Shown: positions 49,613-60,709, counted from the stretch's first letter. The stretch: 64,000 nt of DNA from Desulforamulus ruminis DSM 2154 (GCF_000215085.1 NC_015589.1:3732120-3796119), one strand, 5' to 3'. Notes: a model not told the origin generated them from the sequence alone. Made by a program: numbers and translations.

Positions 49613-50551
49613 TTAATTTTCCGAACGTAAAGGCAGCAGGAGTTGCTCGGGCCTAAGCTGCAAACCTTCCAGGGATAAGGGCAGAATATTACCCTTGCTT
49701 TGGAAACCTCTAAAAAATTCTTCCCACAAACCCTTTGGCCTTCCCATCTCCACCAGTTCCGGTTCTCCTTTAATATTCGCCAGTTTAGCAGTAATCTGTA
49801 CTGCTTCCGTATAATCTCCCAGTTCATCCACCAAACCCACGGCCTGTGCCTGTTTACCCGTATAAATCCTGCCGTCAGCCAGTTCCCTTACCCGAGCAGG
49901 GTCCATGTGCCTGCCCTGGGCCACCACGTTAATAAAATCCTGATAACTGTCGTCGATCAGGCTCTGAAAAATCTGCTGTTCCTCCGGAGACAGAGGCTTG
50001 TTGGAAGCGCCCATATCCTTGTAAGGTCCTGTGGTAAAGTTGGTAATTTTCACGCCAAGTTTATCATAAAGTTCCTGCAGTTGGGTAATGGATAAAATCA
50101 CCCCGATACTGCCCGTTAAGGTGCCGGGATTGGCTATAATGCGATCCGCCTTACAGGAAATCCAGTATCCTCCCGAGGCAGCCATTTCACCCATATAAGC
50201 AGTCACTTTTTTCCCCGACTTCTTAACCCGTTCAATTTCCCGGCCAATTTCGTCGGAACCCACCACACTGCCGCCGCCGGTATTCAGTTTTAATAAAACC
50301 GCCTTAATCTCAGGGTCTTCCCGTGCCTCCTTCAAATTGGCCACAATTCTGTCCGCAGCAGCAACACTGGTACTCCCGAAGGCCCCGGGATCGGATGAAA
50401 CAATGGTTCCTTCAATATGTATAACCGCAATTTTTTCTCCGGCGCCTTCCTTGGCCGCCTTATCGGCATCATCCCCTTTGAAGGCAAAAGCCGCCACCAG
50501 AGAAAGGAGAAGTACTCCAATAATGATCCCTGTAATAACCTTGCGTCGCAA
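49613..50551 (-). CDS. sppA: Signal peptide peptidase SppA
   Basis: About 312 aa membrane-anchored serine protease that degrades cleaved signal peptides. The TTG at 50551 is preferred because AAGGAG lies nine bases upstream; a GTG at 50560 is too close to it. One N-terminal helix (VITGIIIGVLLLSLVAAFAF) precedes the S49 domain, with the nucleophilic Ser in MAASGGYW and the general-base Lys in YKDMGASNKPL. This is the short, single-domain form typical of Firmicutes. Confidence 0.9.
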   Translation of the reverse strand: MRRKVITGIIIGVLLLSLVAAFAFKGDDADKAAKEGAGEKIAVIHIEGTIVSSDPGAFGSTSVAAADRIVANLKEAREDPEIKAVLLKLNTGGGSVVGSDEIGREIERVKKSGKKVTAYMGEMAASGGYWISCKADRIIANPGTLTGSIGVILSITQLQELYDKLGVKITNFTTGPYKDMGASNKPLSPEEQQIFQSLIDDSYQDFINVVAQGRHMDPARVRELADGRIYTGKQAQAVGLVDELGDYTEAVQITAKLANIKGEPELVEMGRPKGLWEEFFRGFQSKGNILPLSLEGLQLRPEQLLLPLRSEN

Positions 50552-50566
50552 AAAAACCACACTCCT

Positions 50567-50790
50567 TGTTAGCTTAAGGGTATTCTTTTGGGTCCTGTCC
50601 TTAGCCTTATTCTGTATTCCCGTTAGTCCTGTTGTTAGCCCGACGGGTACTTCTTTGGGGGCCGGCTGTTGGTATAAATAACTAGACCCTTAGGCAGAGC
50701 CGTATAAGGCTGGCAACCGGACCCCAAAGAAAAACAGGATTAGTCTAACAACCAGACCCCAAAGAATATCATATAAGACCAGCTAATCCT
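50567..50790. repeat. Palindromic intergenic repeat, copy G
   Basis: About 220 bp between pyrG and sppA, ending next to the sppA ribosome site. It has AGCTTAAGGGTATTC at its left edge and the same sequence as the reverse complement of copy E over two long blocks. Units GTCCTGTTGTTAG, GGCAACCGGACCCC and CTAACAACCAGACCCC are visible. Confidence 0.85.
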
Positions 50791-50832
50791 ATCTTACACC
50801 GGCCGGGCCAAAAAATACCTGCAGAAAAATGA

Positions 50833-50857
50833 AAGCTTTGGTAAAAAAACCAAAGCT
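50833..50857 (-). terminator. Terminator of pyrG
   Basis: A 9 bp stem AGCTTTGGT/ACCAAAGCT with an A-rich loop (T-rich on the minus strand), followed on the minus strand by TTCATTTTTC. It lies about 57 bp past the pyrG stop. Confidence 0.78.
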
Positions 50858-50913
50858 GTCAAAGAGAATCAGTCAATTAGAAGATGTTCCAAGTGTTCCA
50901 AGCCTGTCCTTTG

Positions 50914-52595
<1,682 letters not shown>

Positions 52596-52599
52596 TACT

Positions 52600-52764
52600 T
52601 TAACGTACCCAACCTAAACGGATTGCTAGGGCGTATCCCAGGAAAATACCCACAATCCCCATGACTCCGGTTAAGCTGGAAGGTGCCGGCACCGGCAGCT
52701 TTAACCTCGCAAAAAGGAGGCCCACCGCCAAACCCGTGACGGTGGCCAGAAAAATATCTTTCAT
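52600..52764 (-). CDS. XapX-domain small membrane protein
   Basis: 54 aa protein, starting at an ATG with AGGAG eight bases upstream, between argS and pyrG. It matches the XapX (DUF1427) family: MKDIFLATVTGLAVGLLFAR, then LPVPAPSSLTGVMGIVGIFL and a short basic end. Two membrane helices are predicted. The function of XapX proteins is unknown. It is probably transcribed with argS and ends where the pyrG promoter begins. Confidence 0.88.
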   Translation of the reverse strand: MKDIFLATVTGLAVGLLFARLKLPVPAPSSLTGVMGIVGIFLGYALAIRLGWVR

Positions 52765-52775
52765 ATGCTTGTCTC

Positions 52776-54461
52776 CTACATTTTTTCAGGCGCCGTAAGG
52801 CCCAACAGCCCTAAAGCGTTTCGCAACACCATACGAACACAATTCACCAATACCAACCGGGCGCCGGAGAGGGCCTCATCCTCGGTGATCACCCGGTGAC
52901 CGTTATAAAAGCTGTGGAACAACCCGGCCAAATCGTGCAGGTACCGGGCAATTCGGTGAGGGGCCAAAAGTTCTGCCGCAGCGGCAATTTCGGTAGGGAA
53001 ATCCGCCAGTTTCCGGAGCAGGTCTAATTCCGCCTGTTCCTTCAGCAGTTCCAGATTCACTTCAGCGGGCGTGGGCAGCGGGCGGCCCTGTTCCTGTAAC
53101 TGACGAAGAATGCTGCAAATCCGGGCATGGGCGTATTGGATATAAAAGACCGGGTTCTCATTGGTCTGGGACTTGGCCAGATCCAAATCAAATTCCAGGT
53201 GGCTGTCCGGACTGCGCATAACAAAGAAATACCGCGCCGCGTCCCGTCCCACTTCTTCCACCAGTTCCTCCAGGGTGACAAATTGGCCGGTACGTTTAGA
53301 CATGCGGACAATCTCCCCGCCCCGGTACAGCCGAACCAACTGCATTAAGATAATGTGCAACTGATCCCGGTTATAGCCCAGGGCCTCCATAGAACCCTTC
53401 ATCCGGTTGACATGCCCGTGATGGTCGGCACCCCAAATGTCGATGACCCAGTCAAAGCCCCGCTCAAACTTGTTTCTGTGGTAAGCGATGTCTGCAGCAA
53501 AGTAAGTGGGAATCCCGTTGGAGCGAACCACCACCTCGTCCTTCTCGTCGCCAAATTCCGTCGCTTTAAACCACAGGGCGTTTTCATGCTCATAGAGATA
53601 ACCCCTGGCCTGCAAATCCTCCAGGGTTTTTTGAATGGCTCCGCTGTTGTGCAGGGACTGCTCCGAAAACCACTCATCATAGACTACGCCAAAATCCAGC
53701 AGCGTGTTGCGGATATGGGTCAGCTTTTCTTGTAACGCATAGGCTGCCAGGGTCTTGCGGCGGGTTTCGGGATCGGCTTCCGCCAGAGCAGTTCCCTGTT
53801 TTTCAATATACCCTTTGACAGTATCAATAATGTCTTCCCCGTGATACCCTTCTTCAGGCATGGGAACATCCCGGCCCAACTGCTGGAAAAACCGGACTTC
53901 TAAAGACTTGCCAAAATTTTCAATTTGATTGCCGGCGTCATTAATATAGTATTCACGGCTTACACGGTAGCCGGCAAAGTCCAGGATGGAAGCCAAACTA
54001 TCCCCCAGGGCTGCGCCCCGGGCATTGCCCATATGCAGCAGTCCCGTAGGATTGGCGCTGACAAACTCAACCTGCACCCGGCGGCCGTTGCCGCTTTCCT
54101 GCCGCCCATAATTCCGGTCCTCCCTCTGCACTAAGGGGATCACTTCCAGGACCCAGTTGGAAGCCAGATAGAAATTAATAAAGCCCGGACCGGCAATCTC
54201 TACTCGTTCTACCCGAGTACCTTCCAGATCCAGGTTTTGTACCACTGCTTCAGCAATTTTTCGGGGAGGCATCTTGGCCGACCTGGCCAACTGCATGGCC
54301 AGCGTGCTGGCAAAATCACCGTTCCCTTTCTCCCGTGGGACTTCAATCATGACCTCCGGAACTTCAATATGAGGAATTAACCCCTTGTCTATCGCCCGTG
54401 CAATGGCTTTTTGCAGCGCAGCATTTAGGTTCTCTTTAATTGTTTCCACCAGTCCTTGCAA
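52776..54461 (-). CDS. argS: Arginyl-tRNA synthetase
   Basis: 561 aa class I synthetase. The HIGH-type motif is HMGN in PTGLLHMGNARGAALG; the KMSKS-type motif is MSKRTGQ. The N-terminal additional domain (1-115) and C-terminal anticodon-binding DALR domain (from about 440) are present. It is preceded by the ywiB-like gene, as in Bacillus. Confidence 0.96.
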   Translation of the reverse strand: MQGLVETIKENLNAALQKAIARAIDKGLIPHIEVPEVMIEVPREKGNGDFASTLAMQLARSAKMPPRKIAEAVVQNLDLEGTRVERVEIAGPGFINFYLASNWVLEVIPLVQREDRNYGRQESGNGRRVQVEFVSANPTGLLHMGNARGAALGDSLASILDFAGYRVSREYYINDAGNQIENFGKSLEVRFFQQLGRDVPMPEEGYHGEDIIDTVKGYIEKQGTALAEADPETRRKTLAAYALQEKLTHIRNTLLDFGVVYDEWFSEQSLHNSGAIQKTLEDLQARGYLYEHENALWFKATEFGDEKDEVVVRSNGIPTYFAADIAYHRNKFERGFDWVIDIWGADHHGHVNRMKGSMEALGYNRDQLHIILMQLVRLYRGGEIVRMSKRTGQFVTLEELVEEVGRDAARYFFVMRSPDSHLEFDLDLAKSQTNENPVFYIQYAHARICSILRQLQEQGRPLPTPAEVNLELLKEQAELDLLRKLADFPTEIAAAAELLAPHRIARYLHDLAGLFHSFYNGHRVITEDEALSGARLVLVNCVRMVLRNALGLLGLTAPEKM

Positions 54462-54496
54462 CGGCTAAGCCCCCTTCTCCGATGATCAAGCAAAGC

Positions 54497-54940
54497 TTAT
54501 GTATTTTCAACGACTATCTCTAAGACATTCGTTCCTATTTTGGAATCATTTAGTTCCAACTCATATTCTAGCTTAATACTTCCCCCCTGCTCTGTCAAGT
54601 CAACATCGACCCTCCGGGGAAGTACCGTAATGTCCAGGCAGCCAAAGCTTGTCTGGTAAACGGACCGGTGCGCTTTCCCCTCTTCAAAGACCTGCCTGCT
54701 GTTCACGCTGCCGCTTCGAATGATGGTAACCGTCTTCCCGTCCGTTCTCAAAGTGGTGGTGCAATCTTCCATACCAGCAAAGCTGCTTTCCTTATATAAG
54801 ATGTAATATTGATTGCCTTTATAGTGACAGGTGCCCGGAGACAGCAGCTCGATTACCTCTTGATCGTTGTTTTCATGGGTTCGGGTTCCTTTCACCGTCA
54901 CCCGTACATTTTTCCCCAGGGTGTTCCCCTCCTGTCCCAT
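54497..54940 (-). CDS. ywiB: DUF1934 protein (YwiB-like)
   Basis: Up to 147 aa, a beta-barrel lipocalin-like family (DUF1934) of unknown function next to argS, as in Bacillus. The conserved part starts near NVRVTVKGTRT. An AGGAGGGG site lies inside the first codons, so translation may really begin at CTG 54919 or a nearby GTG and not at the ATG at 54940. Other segments: GKTVTIIRSGSVNSRQVFEE and QTSFGCLDITVLPRRVD. It directly follows the dsr operon terminator. Confidence 0.82.
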   Translation of the reverse strand: MGQEGNTLGKNVRVTVKGTRTHENNDQEVIELLSPGTCHYKGNQYYILYKESSFAGMEDCTTTLRTDGKTVTIIRSGSVNSRQVFEEGKAHRSVYQTSFGCLDITVLPRRVDVDLTEQGGSIKLEYELELNDSKIGTNVLEIVVENT

Positions 54941-54962
54941 GATCCCGTTTCAGCCCTACCAC

Positions 54963-54992
54963 AAAAAGAGCGGACCTACGTCCGCTCTTTTT
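54963..54992 (-). terminator. Terminator of the dsrABD operon
   Basis: A perfect 13 bp stem (core GAGCGGAC/GTCCGCTC) with a CTAC loop and A/T-rich ends working as U-tract in either direction, 26 bp past the dsrD stop. It separates sulfite reduction genes from ywiB-argS. Confidence 0.92.
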
Positions 54993-55017
54993 GGGAGTTA
55001 TTAAGTATAATGACCTG

Positions 55018-55233
55018 CTATTCCTTCTCTTTTCCAGGAGTATGGTCCCGGCCAGCCAGTGTAACGTAGGAAGTCCCGATGTACAAATACTCGATTTTAC
55101 CTTCCTTCGCCAGTTCGGAGCACGCCTTGTCCACTTCTTTCTTGGCAGCACCGATCTTCTCGGCAATGACGCGGGGCTTTTCCTTACTTACACCTTCCAA
55201 GTACTCCAGGATTTTTGCTTTTACTTCTTCCAT
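55018..55233 (-). CDS. dsrD: DsrD, activator of dissimilatory sulfite reductase
   Basis: About 71 aa winged-helix protein found only with dsrAB in sulfate reducers, shown elsewhere to stimulate DsrAB activity. The ATG at 55233 (MEEVKAKILEYLEG) is preferred to the GTG at 55245. Conserved segments: KKEVDKACSELAKEGKIEYL and TSYVTLAGRD. Last gene of the operon. Confidence 0.93.
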   Translation of the reverse strand: MEEVKAKILEYLEGVSKEKPRVIAEKIGAAKKEVDKACSELAKEGKIEYLYIGTSYVTLAGRDHTPGKEKE

Positions 55234-55283
55234 TCCATACACCACCGTTTCTTACCATCCTGACGGGTGGTACATATTTAGAT

Positions 55284-55306
55284 GCCGCCGCCCAAAAGGC
55301 GGCGGC
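55284..55306 (-). other. GC-rich hairpin between dsrB and dsrD
   Basis: A perfect 9 bp stem GCCGCCGCC/GGCGGCGGC without a following U-tract. It is too stable to be accidental and may be an RNA processing or 3' protection element that sets the dsrAB to dsrD mRNA ratio. Confidence 0.6.
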
Positions 55307-55345
55307 TTCCATGCTTATTATACGCCAGATCAGGCGGCTATATAC

Positions 55346-56404
55346 TTACCACTTGAACTGGGTTGTGCTTCTAAATGTGGTTTGAGCCAGGGTGAAGTCG
55401 TCGATGTGCTTATCGGTAAATTCAAGACCGGTAATCTCAAAGAACTTCTCCCAGCTAATGCGGTCAATCCACTCAGCCATACGCTCGCCAGGCTGTGCGT
55501 TAGCAGCCCATACTTCAACCAGTTTCTTAACTGAGTCAACAACTTCCGGCCAACGCGGGGGATTGTTGGGCAGGAAAGGAATGGCCAAACGGGAGAATCT
55601 GGGGCCGATACGGCTGTTGGAAATTTTACCACCCACCCAGATGGACACAGCATCATTCTTAGGATCGATGATGTGCACAGAGGGACACATGGTGTAGCAG
55701 TTACCGCAGTACATGCAGCGCTCGGCTTTAATGTCTACGGACTTCAGCTTGGGATTGGGACGGATTGCCGCCGTGGGGCAGCTAGCTGTCAAGGTCGGAA
55801 TTTCGCAAACCTTATGCAGGCTTTCATGGTCAATCTTGGGTACTGTTCTGTGAATACCCAGGATAGCGATGTCCGAACAGTGTACCGCACCGCACATATT
55901 CAAGCAGCAGGCCAGAGCAATTCTCATTTTGGCAGGCAGCTTCATGGTGGTGAAGTATTCAAACAGCTCATCCATTACGGATTTCACAATACCGGAAGCA
56001 TCGGTAGCCGGAGTATGGCAGTGCACCCAACCTTGAGTGTGTACGATGTTGGTAATGGAATTACCGGTACCGCCAACAGGGATTTTCTTGGCTGCCAGTT
56101 CAGCTAACAAAGGTTCAACGTTAGCTTCTTCGGATACTAAGAACTCCACGTTGTTACGGCTGGTAAATCTCAAATAGCCACCACAGTATTTATCGGCCAG
56201 GTCACAGATCTCGCGAATAAAGTAAATGCTGACCAAACGCGGAGAACCAGCACGTACTGTGTACAGCTTGGCTCCGGTTTCAGATACGTGTACGAGCACA
56301 CCGGGCTTTATAATTTCATGGTAACGCCATTTGCCATAGTTTTCTTTACAAATAGGCGGTAACATTTCTTTATAGAGCGGCGGTCCAATGTCAGTTTTTG
56401 CCAA
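55346..56404 (-). CDS. dsrB: Dissimilatory sulfite reductase, beta subunit
   Basis: 352 aa subunit carrying the catalytic siroheme. Siroheme-[4Fe-4S] cysteines lie in GWVHCH and ACCLNMCG (residues about 133-180), and a ferredoxin-type cluster is formed by [12 protein letters not shown]. In the DsrAB heterotetramer it reduces sulfite to DsrC trisulfide. dsrC and dsrMK are not in this window. It follows dsrA after 58 bp. Confidence 0.97.
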   Translation of the reverse strand: MAKTDIGPPLYKEMLPPICKENYGKWRYHEIIKPGVLVHVSETGAKLYTVRAGSPRLVSIYFIREICDLADKYCGGYLRFTSRNNVEFLVSEEANVEPLLAELAAKKIPVGGTGNSITNIVHTQGWVHCHTPATDASGIVKSVMDELFEYFTTMKLPAKMRIALACCLNMCGAVHCSDIAILGIHRTVPKIDHESLHKVCEIPTLTASCPTAAIRPNPKLKSVDIKAERCMYCGNCYTMCPSVHIIDPKNDAVSIWVGGKISNSRIGPRFSRLAIPFLPNNPPRWPEVVDSVKKLVEVWAANAQPGERMAEWIDRISWEKFFEITGLEFTDKHIDDFTLAQTTFRSTTQFKW

Positions 56405-56462
56405 TGTGGTTCACCTCTCCCGTTTCATTTATTTATACAGCATGACTGTATATTTTTCTAAA

Positions 56463-57659
56463 TTAGTCCTGAACGGTTTCTTCAGGCCACCAGAAGAAGA
56501 ATGGGTTGGCACGTGGAGCTACTACCATTTGAGGAATAGGTTCACGCTCAATAGCACGCAGGAAGTTCCGCATACCCAGACGCAAGATTAATTCACCAAT
56601 ACGCTCACGGGTTTTGCCGTTTTCATCCCACCACTCCCAGCACTTCTCAAGGAATTCTTTAACTTCCTCATAGGGGGGCTCGATTTTCATAAAGGGAACA
56701 ATAACCCAACCCATCATGGCACCTTGAAGAATCGGGGCTTTACCACCAATCAGGATGGTAGCGCCGCGATCATCGCCAGGGCGCAAAGCTTTGCACATTT
56801 TGTTGATACAGTGCATGCAACGGGTGCAGTTAGCATTGTCAATCTTCAACTCGCTGCCATCAAAGCTCATGCATTTGGTGGGGCACTTGTCAATAACTAA
56901 ACCTTGGATATCAAAACCACCCTCTGCATAGGCGCGAACAGCTTCCTGATCGATCTTAATATCGTCTCTCCAGGTACCCTGGAAGGAGAAGTCGGAACGA
57001 GCAATAGAAGCTACGCAGTCGTTGGGGCAGCCGGAAATCTTGATTTTGGATTTATAAGGCCACATGGGACGGTGCAGGTAATCCTGGAACTCATTGGTCA
57101 GTTCATGACACAGATCAGTGGTGTCAAACAGGGCAAATTCACAACGAGCAGGACCGGCACAGCAACTGGGGGTACGCAGGTTGGAACCGGAACCGCCCAG
57201 ATCCATGGGATGCTCTTCAAAGGAAGAAACTTCATCAAAAATGGTTTGAATGTGCTCTGTTTTGGTTCCCAGCAGAACCAAATCACCGGTAGAGCCGTGC
57301 AGGTTGGTTAAACCACTGCCGTACTTTTCCCAAACATCGCAAACCTGACGGAGCGCCTTGGTGTTGTAATACCAACCGGAAGGCTGGTTAATACGAACAG
57401 TGTGGAAGTGCTCTACATTGGGGAACTGCTCAGGAACGTCAGAATAGCGACCGATAACACCACCGCCGTAACCCATAACACCTACCAGACCACCGTGTTT
57501 CCAATGGGCCTTTTTGTCCTCATAAGAAAGCTCCAGTTGACCAAGCAGGTCTTGGGCGGAAAGGTTGTTGGCTGCAGCCTTTTTCATTTCAGTTACGAAA
57601 CTAGGCCACGGCCCTTTTTCGAGATCGTCCAAGAGAGGAGTTTTCTTGGCTTCGGTCAT
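56463..57659 (-). CDS. dsrA: Dissimilatory sulfite reductase, alpha subunit
   Basis: 398 aa. The ATG at 57659 ([13 protein letters not shown]) has GGAGGTGA upstream. Cluster cysteines follow the C-x5-C...C-x3-C rule: CCAGPARC and CPNDC, with a ferredoxin domain [12 protein letters not shown]. It pairs with DsrB; presence of dsrD marks the reductive, sulfate-respiring type. The operon is led by two promoter candidates and a leader with several hairpins. Confidence 0.97.
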   Translation of the reverse strand: MTEAKKTPLLDDLEKGPWPSFVTEMKKAAANNLSAQDLLGQLELSYEDKKAHWKHGGLVGVMGYGGGVIGRYSDVPEQFPNVEHFHTVRINQPSGWYYNTKALRQVCDVWEKYGSGLTNLHGSTGDLVLLGTKTEHIQTIFDEVSSFEEHPMDLGGSGSNLRTPSCCAGPARCEFALFDTTDLCHELTNEFQDYLHRPMWPYKSKIKISGCPNDCVASIARSDFSFQGTWRDDIKIDQEAVRAYAEGGFDIQGLVIDKCPTKCMSFDGSELKIDNANCTRCMHCINKMCKALRPGDDRGATILIGGKAPILQGAMMGWVIVPFMKIEPPYEEVKEFLEKCWEWWDENGKTRERIGELILRLGMRNFLRAIEREPIPQMVVAPRANPFFFWWPEETVQD

Positions 57660-57921
57660 TAAGTTCACCTCCGTTTTTTTGTGAAAGGATAGTGCTTCTA
57701 TCCTGCCATAAATGGCCAGCCGCTTTTCCAAAAAGCGAATCGGTAAGTCTTAGCAGGACTTAACAATTAGCTAGTTAGACAAAAAAAGACACGCTTGTCC
57801 GCACCTTGGAAAAGCAAGCAATAAGTTGTCTAATATTGCACAAGCTTGAAAGTATGAATACAATAAACAAGGTTAATTCACACCTGGAACAAGTTTAACA
57901 CCTGTCCCATTCATCTGTCAA
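57660..57921 (-). promoter_or_regulatory. Proximal dsr promoter and hairpin leader
   Basis: On the minus strand a perfect TTGACA (57916-57921) is followed after 17 bp by TTAAAC (57893-57898), with a leader of about 230 nt. Three hairpins follow near the 3' end: AAGTC/GACTT, CGCTTTT/AAAAGCG and AGGATAG/CTATCCT, the last (57687-57705) just before the dsrA ribosome site. They could affect translation or RNA stability. Confidence 0.5.
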
Positions 57922-58042
57922 CAGCTATTGAATCTTGGGGGATGTATAATTTTTCACAAAATTTAAATAATAACAACATTTTGTCATCCAGCAGACGACA
58001 CCGAAAGACAAGTTTTGCAAAAACATTTCCTTCTGTGACCTG

Positions 58043-58071
58043 ATTATAGCATAAACCTCAAAGCTTGTCTT
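58043..58071 (-). promoter_or_regulatory. Distal dsr promoter
   Basis: On the minus strand a perfect TATAAT with extended TATGC follows AAGACA by 17 bp, about 385 bp upstream of dsrA. Together with the proximal candidate it makes a tandem arrangement. No clear Rex or Fnr site was found between them; the rest of the 640 bp gap is A+T rich plus repeat copy H. Confidence 0.55.
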
Positions 58072-58104
58072 GTAGGTATTTTTGCTCCGGGTGGCAAGAA
58101 TTGA

Positions 58105-58303
58105 CTAATGGAGCGTTTCTTTGGGGTCTCGTCGTTGGCCTTAAGGGTATTCCTCCGGGGTCCTGTTGTTTGCATGAATGTATTTCTTATAGATTAAAAC
58201 CAATACCATACTAAAGAAATGCTTAAATACGAACAGCAGGACCCGAAAGAAAAATCGTATAAGGCGAACAACTGGACCCAAAAGGAATCCCCCTGAGTCT
58301 AGA
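58105..58303. repeat. Palindromic intergenic repeat, copy H
   Basis: About 195 bp between the dsr promoter region and iorB. Left units GGGGTCTCGTCGTTGG and GGGTCCTGTTGTTTG; right units CGAACAGCAGGACCC and CGAACAACTGGACCC. The edge CTGAGTCTAG supplies the TAG stop of iorB (58299-58301). Confidence 0.82.
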
Positions 58304-58874
58304 CAGCGTATCCTTCTTCAAAAGCCTTCAGGTTGACCTCCAAAAATTTTTCAGGCACCCGGTCTTTGAGGGCGCTGAGCCAGATTTCTTTGGCCATGGG
58401 CAGCCGCTTGGCCAGCATTCCTATCAAAACCACATTGGCTGCTTTGGGGTTGCCGCAATGAACAGCAATTTTTAGCGCATCCACCACCGTTGTGTTGGAA
58501 CACGCCCTCTGAACCTTTTCCAGGCAATCTTCAGGATAGACCGCTGCTCCGGTCAGCACCGGAACCGGGGCAATGGCCTGGTCGTTAATGATAACGCTGC
58601 CGTCTTCCTTTAGATAGGGAAGCCAACGCCGGGCCTCCATTTTTTCAAAAGCTAAAATAATGTCCGCACCGCTTTCGGAAATAACCGGTGAATAAACCTT
58701 TTCCCCCAAACGGACCTGGGTTACCACACTGCCGCCCCGCTGGGCCATTCCTTTTATTTCGGAAACTTTAATATCGTAGCCGGCTTCCTGGGCCGCTCTG
58801 GCCAGTACCCGGGTGGCCAGGATGGTTCCCTGGCCGCCGACGCCTACCAATAATATATTAATGGGTTTAAGCAT
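58299..58874 (-). CDS. iorB: Indolepyruvate:ferredoxin oxidoreductase, beta subunit
   Basis: 191 aa gamma-type domain of 2-oxoacid:ferredoxin oxidoreductases. The ATG at 58874 overlaps the iorA stop by 8 bp (ATGCTTAA), and the protein starts with NILLVGVGGQGTILATRV. IorAB converts aryl pyruvates and CoA to aryl-acetyl-CoA with reduced ferredoxin. Its stop codon is part of repeat copy H. Confidence 0.92.
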   Translation of the reverse strand: MLKPINILLVGVGGQGTILATRVLARAAQEAGYDIKVSEIKGMAQRGGSVVTQVRLGEKVYSPVISESGADIILAFEKMEARRWLPYLKEDGSVIINDQAIAPVPVLTGAAVYPEDCLEKVQRACSNTTVVDALKIAVHCGNPKAANVVLIGMLAKRLPMAKEIWLSALKDRVPEKFLEVNLKAFEEGYAV

Positions 58875-60648
58875 TTTTTTCACCCCGCTTTTGGAGAGCC
58901 CCTTTATTGCAAACCTGCACGCAGAGCCCGCAGCCATTACACTGGATGGCCGTTACAAAAGCCTTCTCTTCTTTGCGGGAGATGGCCGGGCATCCCAGGT
59001 TCAAACAGATGCCGCAGTTAATGCAGTTTTCGGTATCTACTTCCACCGGTTCCGCCGGAAGGGCTGTTTTTAATAAGGCACAGGGCCGCCGGACTACAAT
59101 AACCGACGGTTCCGGCGCTGCCACTTCTTCCTTAACCACCTTGTGCAGGGCGGACAAATCCATGGGATTTACGGTCCGTACCCTTTTGACTCCAACCGCC
59201 CGGGCCAGGGCCTCAAGGTCTACTTCCGGAGCCGGCTGCCCCGCCAGGGTGGAACCGGTGGCAGGATTGTGCTGATGTCCGGTCATGGCGGTGGTCCGGT
59301 TATCCAAAATAAGCACGGTGGTATTCCCTCCGTTGTAAACCACATCCAGCAGCCCGGTAATTCCCGAATGCAGGAAGGTGCTGTCCCCAATGACCGCCAC
59401 CGTTCGCCCGGACAGCTCGGGATTGGCTTTCTCCATGCCCAGGGCGGTTCCAATACTGGCGCCCATGCAAATACAGGTGTCCATGGCCCCCAGCGGGCTT
59501 AAGCTGCCAAGGGTGTAACAGCCAATATCACCGGTTACAATTAATTTCTGCTTTTTCAAAACATAGAAGACACTCCGGTGCGGGCATCCGGCACACATCA
59601 CCGGAGGACGGCCGGGTAAAGGAATTTCATCGGCGGCTATTTCTTTTTCCGCCACATTCCGGGGCAAATAAGCCGGAGCTACCGGAAAACCGGCCTGGGC
59701 CAGGATACCGGCCAAAAGCAGCGGATTAAACTCCCCGTAGGATGGCAGCAGATCCTTGCCGGTTACTTCCAGGCCCAGGGCCCGGATTTGCGATTCTAAA
59801 AAAGGCTCCAGTTCCTCAATAATTAAAAGCCGCTCTACCCCGGCAGCAAATTCCTTAATCAGTTTTTGAGGCATGGGATTGGTCAGCCCCAGCTTTAAAA
59901 TAGAAGCTTGAGGCAAAATTTCTTTAGCATACTGATAGCTGATCCCGCTGGTGATAACACCCACGCTGCGGTCGGCCCACTCAATGGAATTATAGGGACA
60001 GCTTTCGCTGTATTCCTTTAACCGGGCCGTGCGCTCCTCTAGAAATACCCGGCGGGTACGGCCATGGGCCGGCACCATGACATATTTCTGCGGGTCCTTC
60101 ACATAAGGGCGAAGGTTGGCCGGCTGGGGCTGGTTTTGTTCTACAAAACTCTGGGAATGGGACACCCGGGTGGTCACCCGGAGCATCACCGGTGTATCAA
60201 ATTTTTCACTGATTTCCAGACCCAGAGCCACCATATCCTTTGCTTCCTGACTGTCGGCCGGTTCCAGACAGGGAATCTTGTTCATGAAGGCAAAGTAACG
60301 ATTGTCCTGCTCATTCTGGGAACTGTGCATGCCCGGGTCATCGGCGGAAACCAGGAGCAACCCCCCGTTAACCCCCGTATAAGCCAGGGTAAAAAGCGGG
60401 TCCGCCGCCACATTGACTCCCACATGCTTCATGGTGACCAGAACCCTGGCCCCGGCAATGGAAGCACCGGCCCCCACCTCCAAAGCCACCTTTTCATTGG
60501 GGGACCACTGAGCGTAAATACCCGGGTAGCGGGCAAAATTCTCAAGGATCTCGGTGCTGGGGGTACCGGGATAACCCGCGGCCACGGTGACCCCGGCTTC
60601 ATAAGCTCCCCGGGCAATGGCAGCGTTTCCTGACAACAATTCTTTCAT
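58867..60648 (-). CDS. iorA: Indolepyruvate:ferredoxin oxidoreductase, alpha subunit
   Basis: 593 aa from the ATG at 60648, which has GGAGGA seven bases upstream; an upstream in-frame extension looks non-coding. Pyrimidine-binding domain at the N-terminus (GNAAIARGAYEAGVTVAAGY), TPP-binding domain with GDSTFLHSGITGL and DNRTTAMTGHQ, and a C-terminal 2[4Fe-4S] domain (CINCGICLNLGCP, CNGCGLCVQVC). Works in aromatic amino acid oxidation with the neighbouring aminotransferase and paaK. Confidence 0.94.
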   Translation of the reverse strand: MKELLSGNAAIARGAYEAGVTVAAGYPGTPSTEILENFARYPGIYAQWSPNEKVALEVGAGASIAGARVLVTMKHVGVNVAADPLFTLAYTGVNGGLLLVSADDPGMHSSQNEQDNRYFAFMNKIPCLEPADSQEAKDMVALGLEISEKFDTPVMLRVTTRVSHSQSFVEQNQPQPANLRPYVKDPQKYVMVPAHGRTRRVFLEERTARLKEYSESCPYNSIEWADRSVGVITSGISYQYAKEILPQASILKLGLTNPMPQKLIKEFAAGVERLLIIEELEPFLESQIRALGLEVTGKDLLPSYGEFNPLLLAGILAQAGFPVAPAYLPRNVAEKEIAADEIPLPGRPPVMCAGCPHRSVFYVLKKQKLIVTGDIGCYTLGSLSPLGAMDTCICMGASIGTALGMEKANPELSGRTVAVIGDSTFLHSGITGLLDVVYNGGNTTVLILDNRTTAMTGHQHNPATGSTLAGQPAPEVDLEALARAVGVKRVRTVNPMDLSALHKVVKEEVAAPEPSVIVVRRPCALLKTALPAEPVEVDTENCINCGICLNLGCPAISRKEEKAFVTAIQCNGCGLCVQVCNKGALQKRGEKNA

Positions 60649-60664
60649 CGTAAACGTCCTCCGT

Positions 60665-60709
60665 TTAGCTAGACTTAAAGGGTATTTCTTAAAAGGCCAG
60701 TGCTGACTA
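60665..60709. repeat. Remnant unit of the palindromic repeat family
   Basis: TTAAAGGGTATTTCTT followed by GGCCAGTGCTGACTAA resembles one degenerate left-arm unit directly upstream of the iorA ribosome site. There is no opposing arm. Confidence 0.4.

Noticed and set aside
57660-58104. Rex or Fnr operator upstream of dsrA
   Set aside because: TTGTGAAAAAT at one place has no matching second half-site, and no FNR-type palindrome was found.
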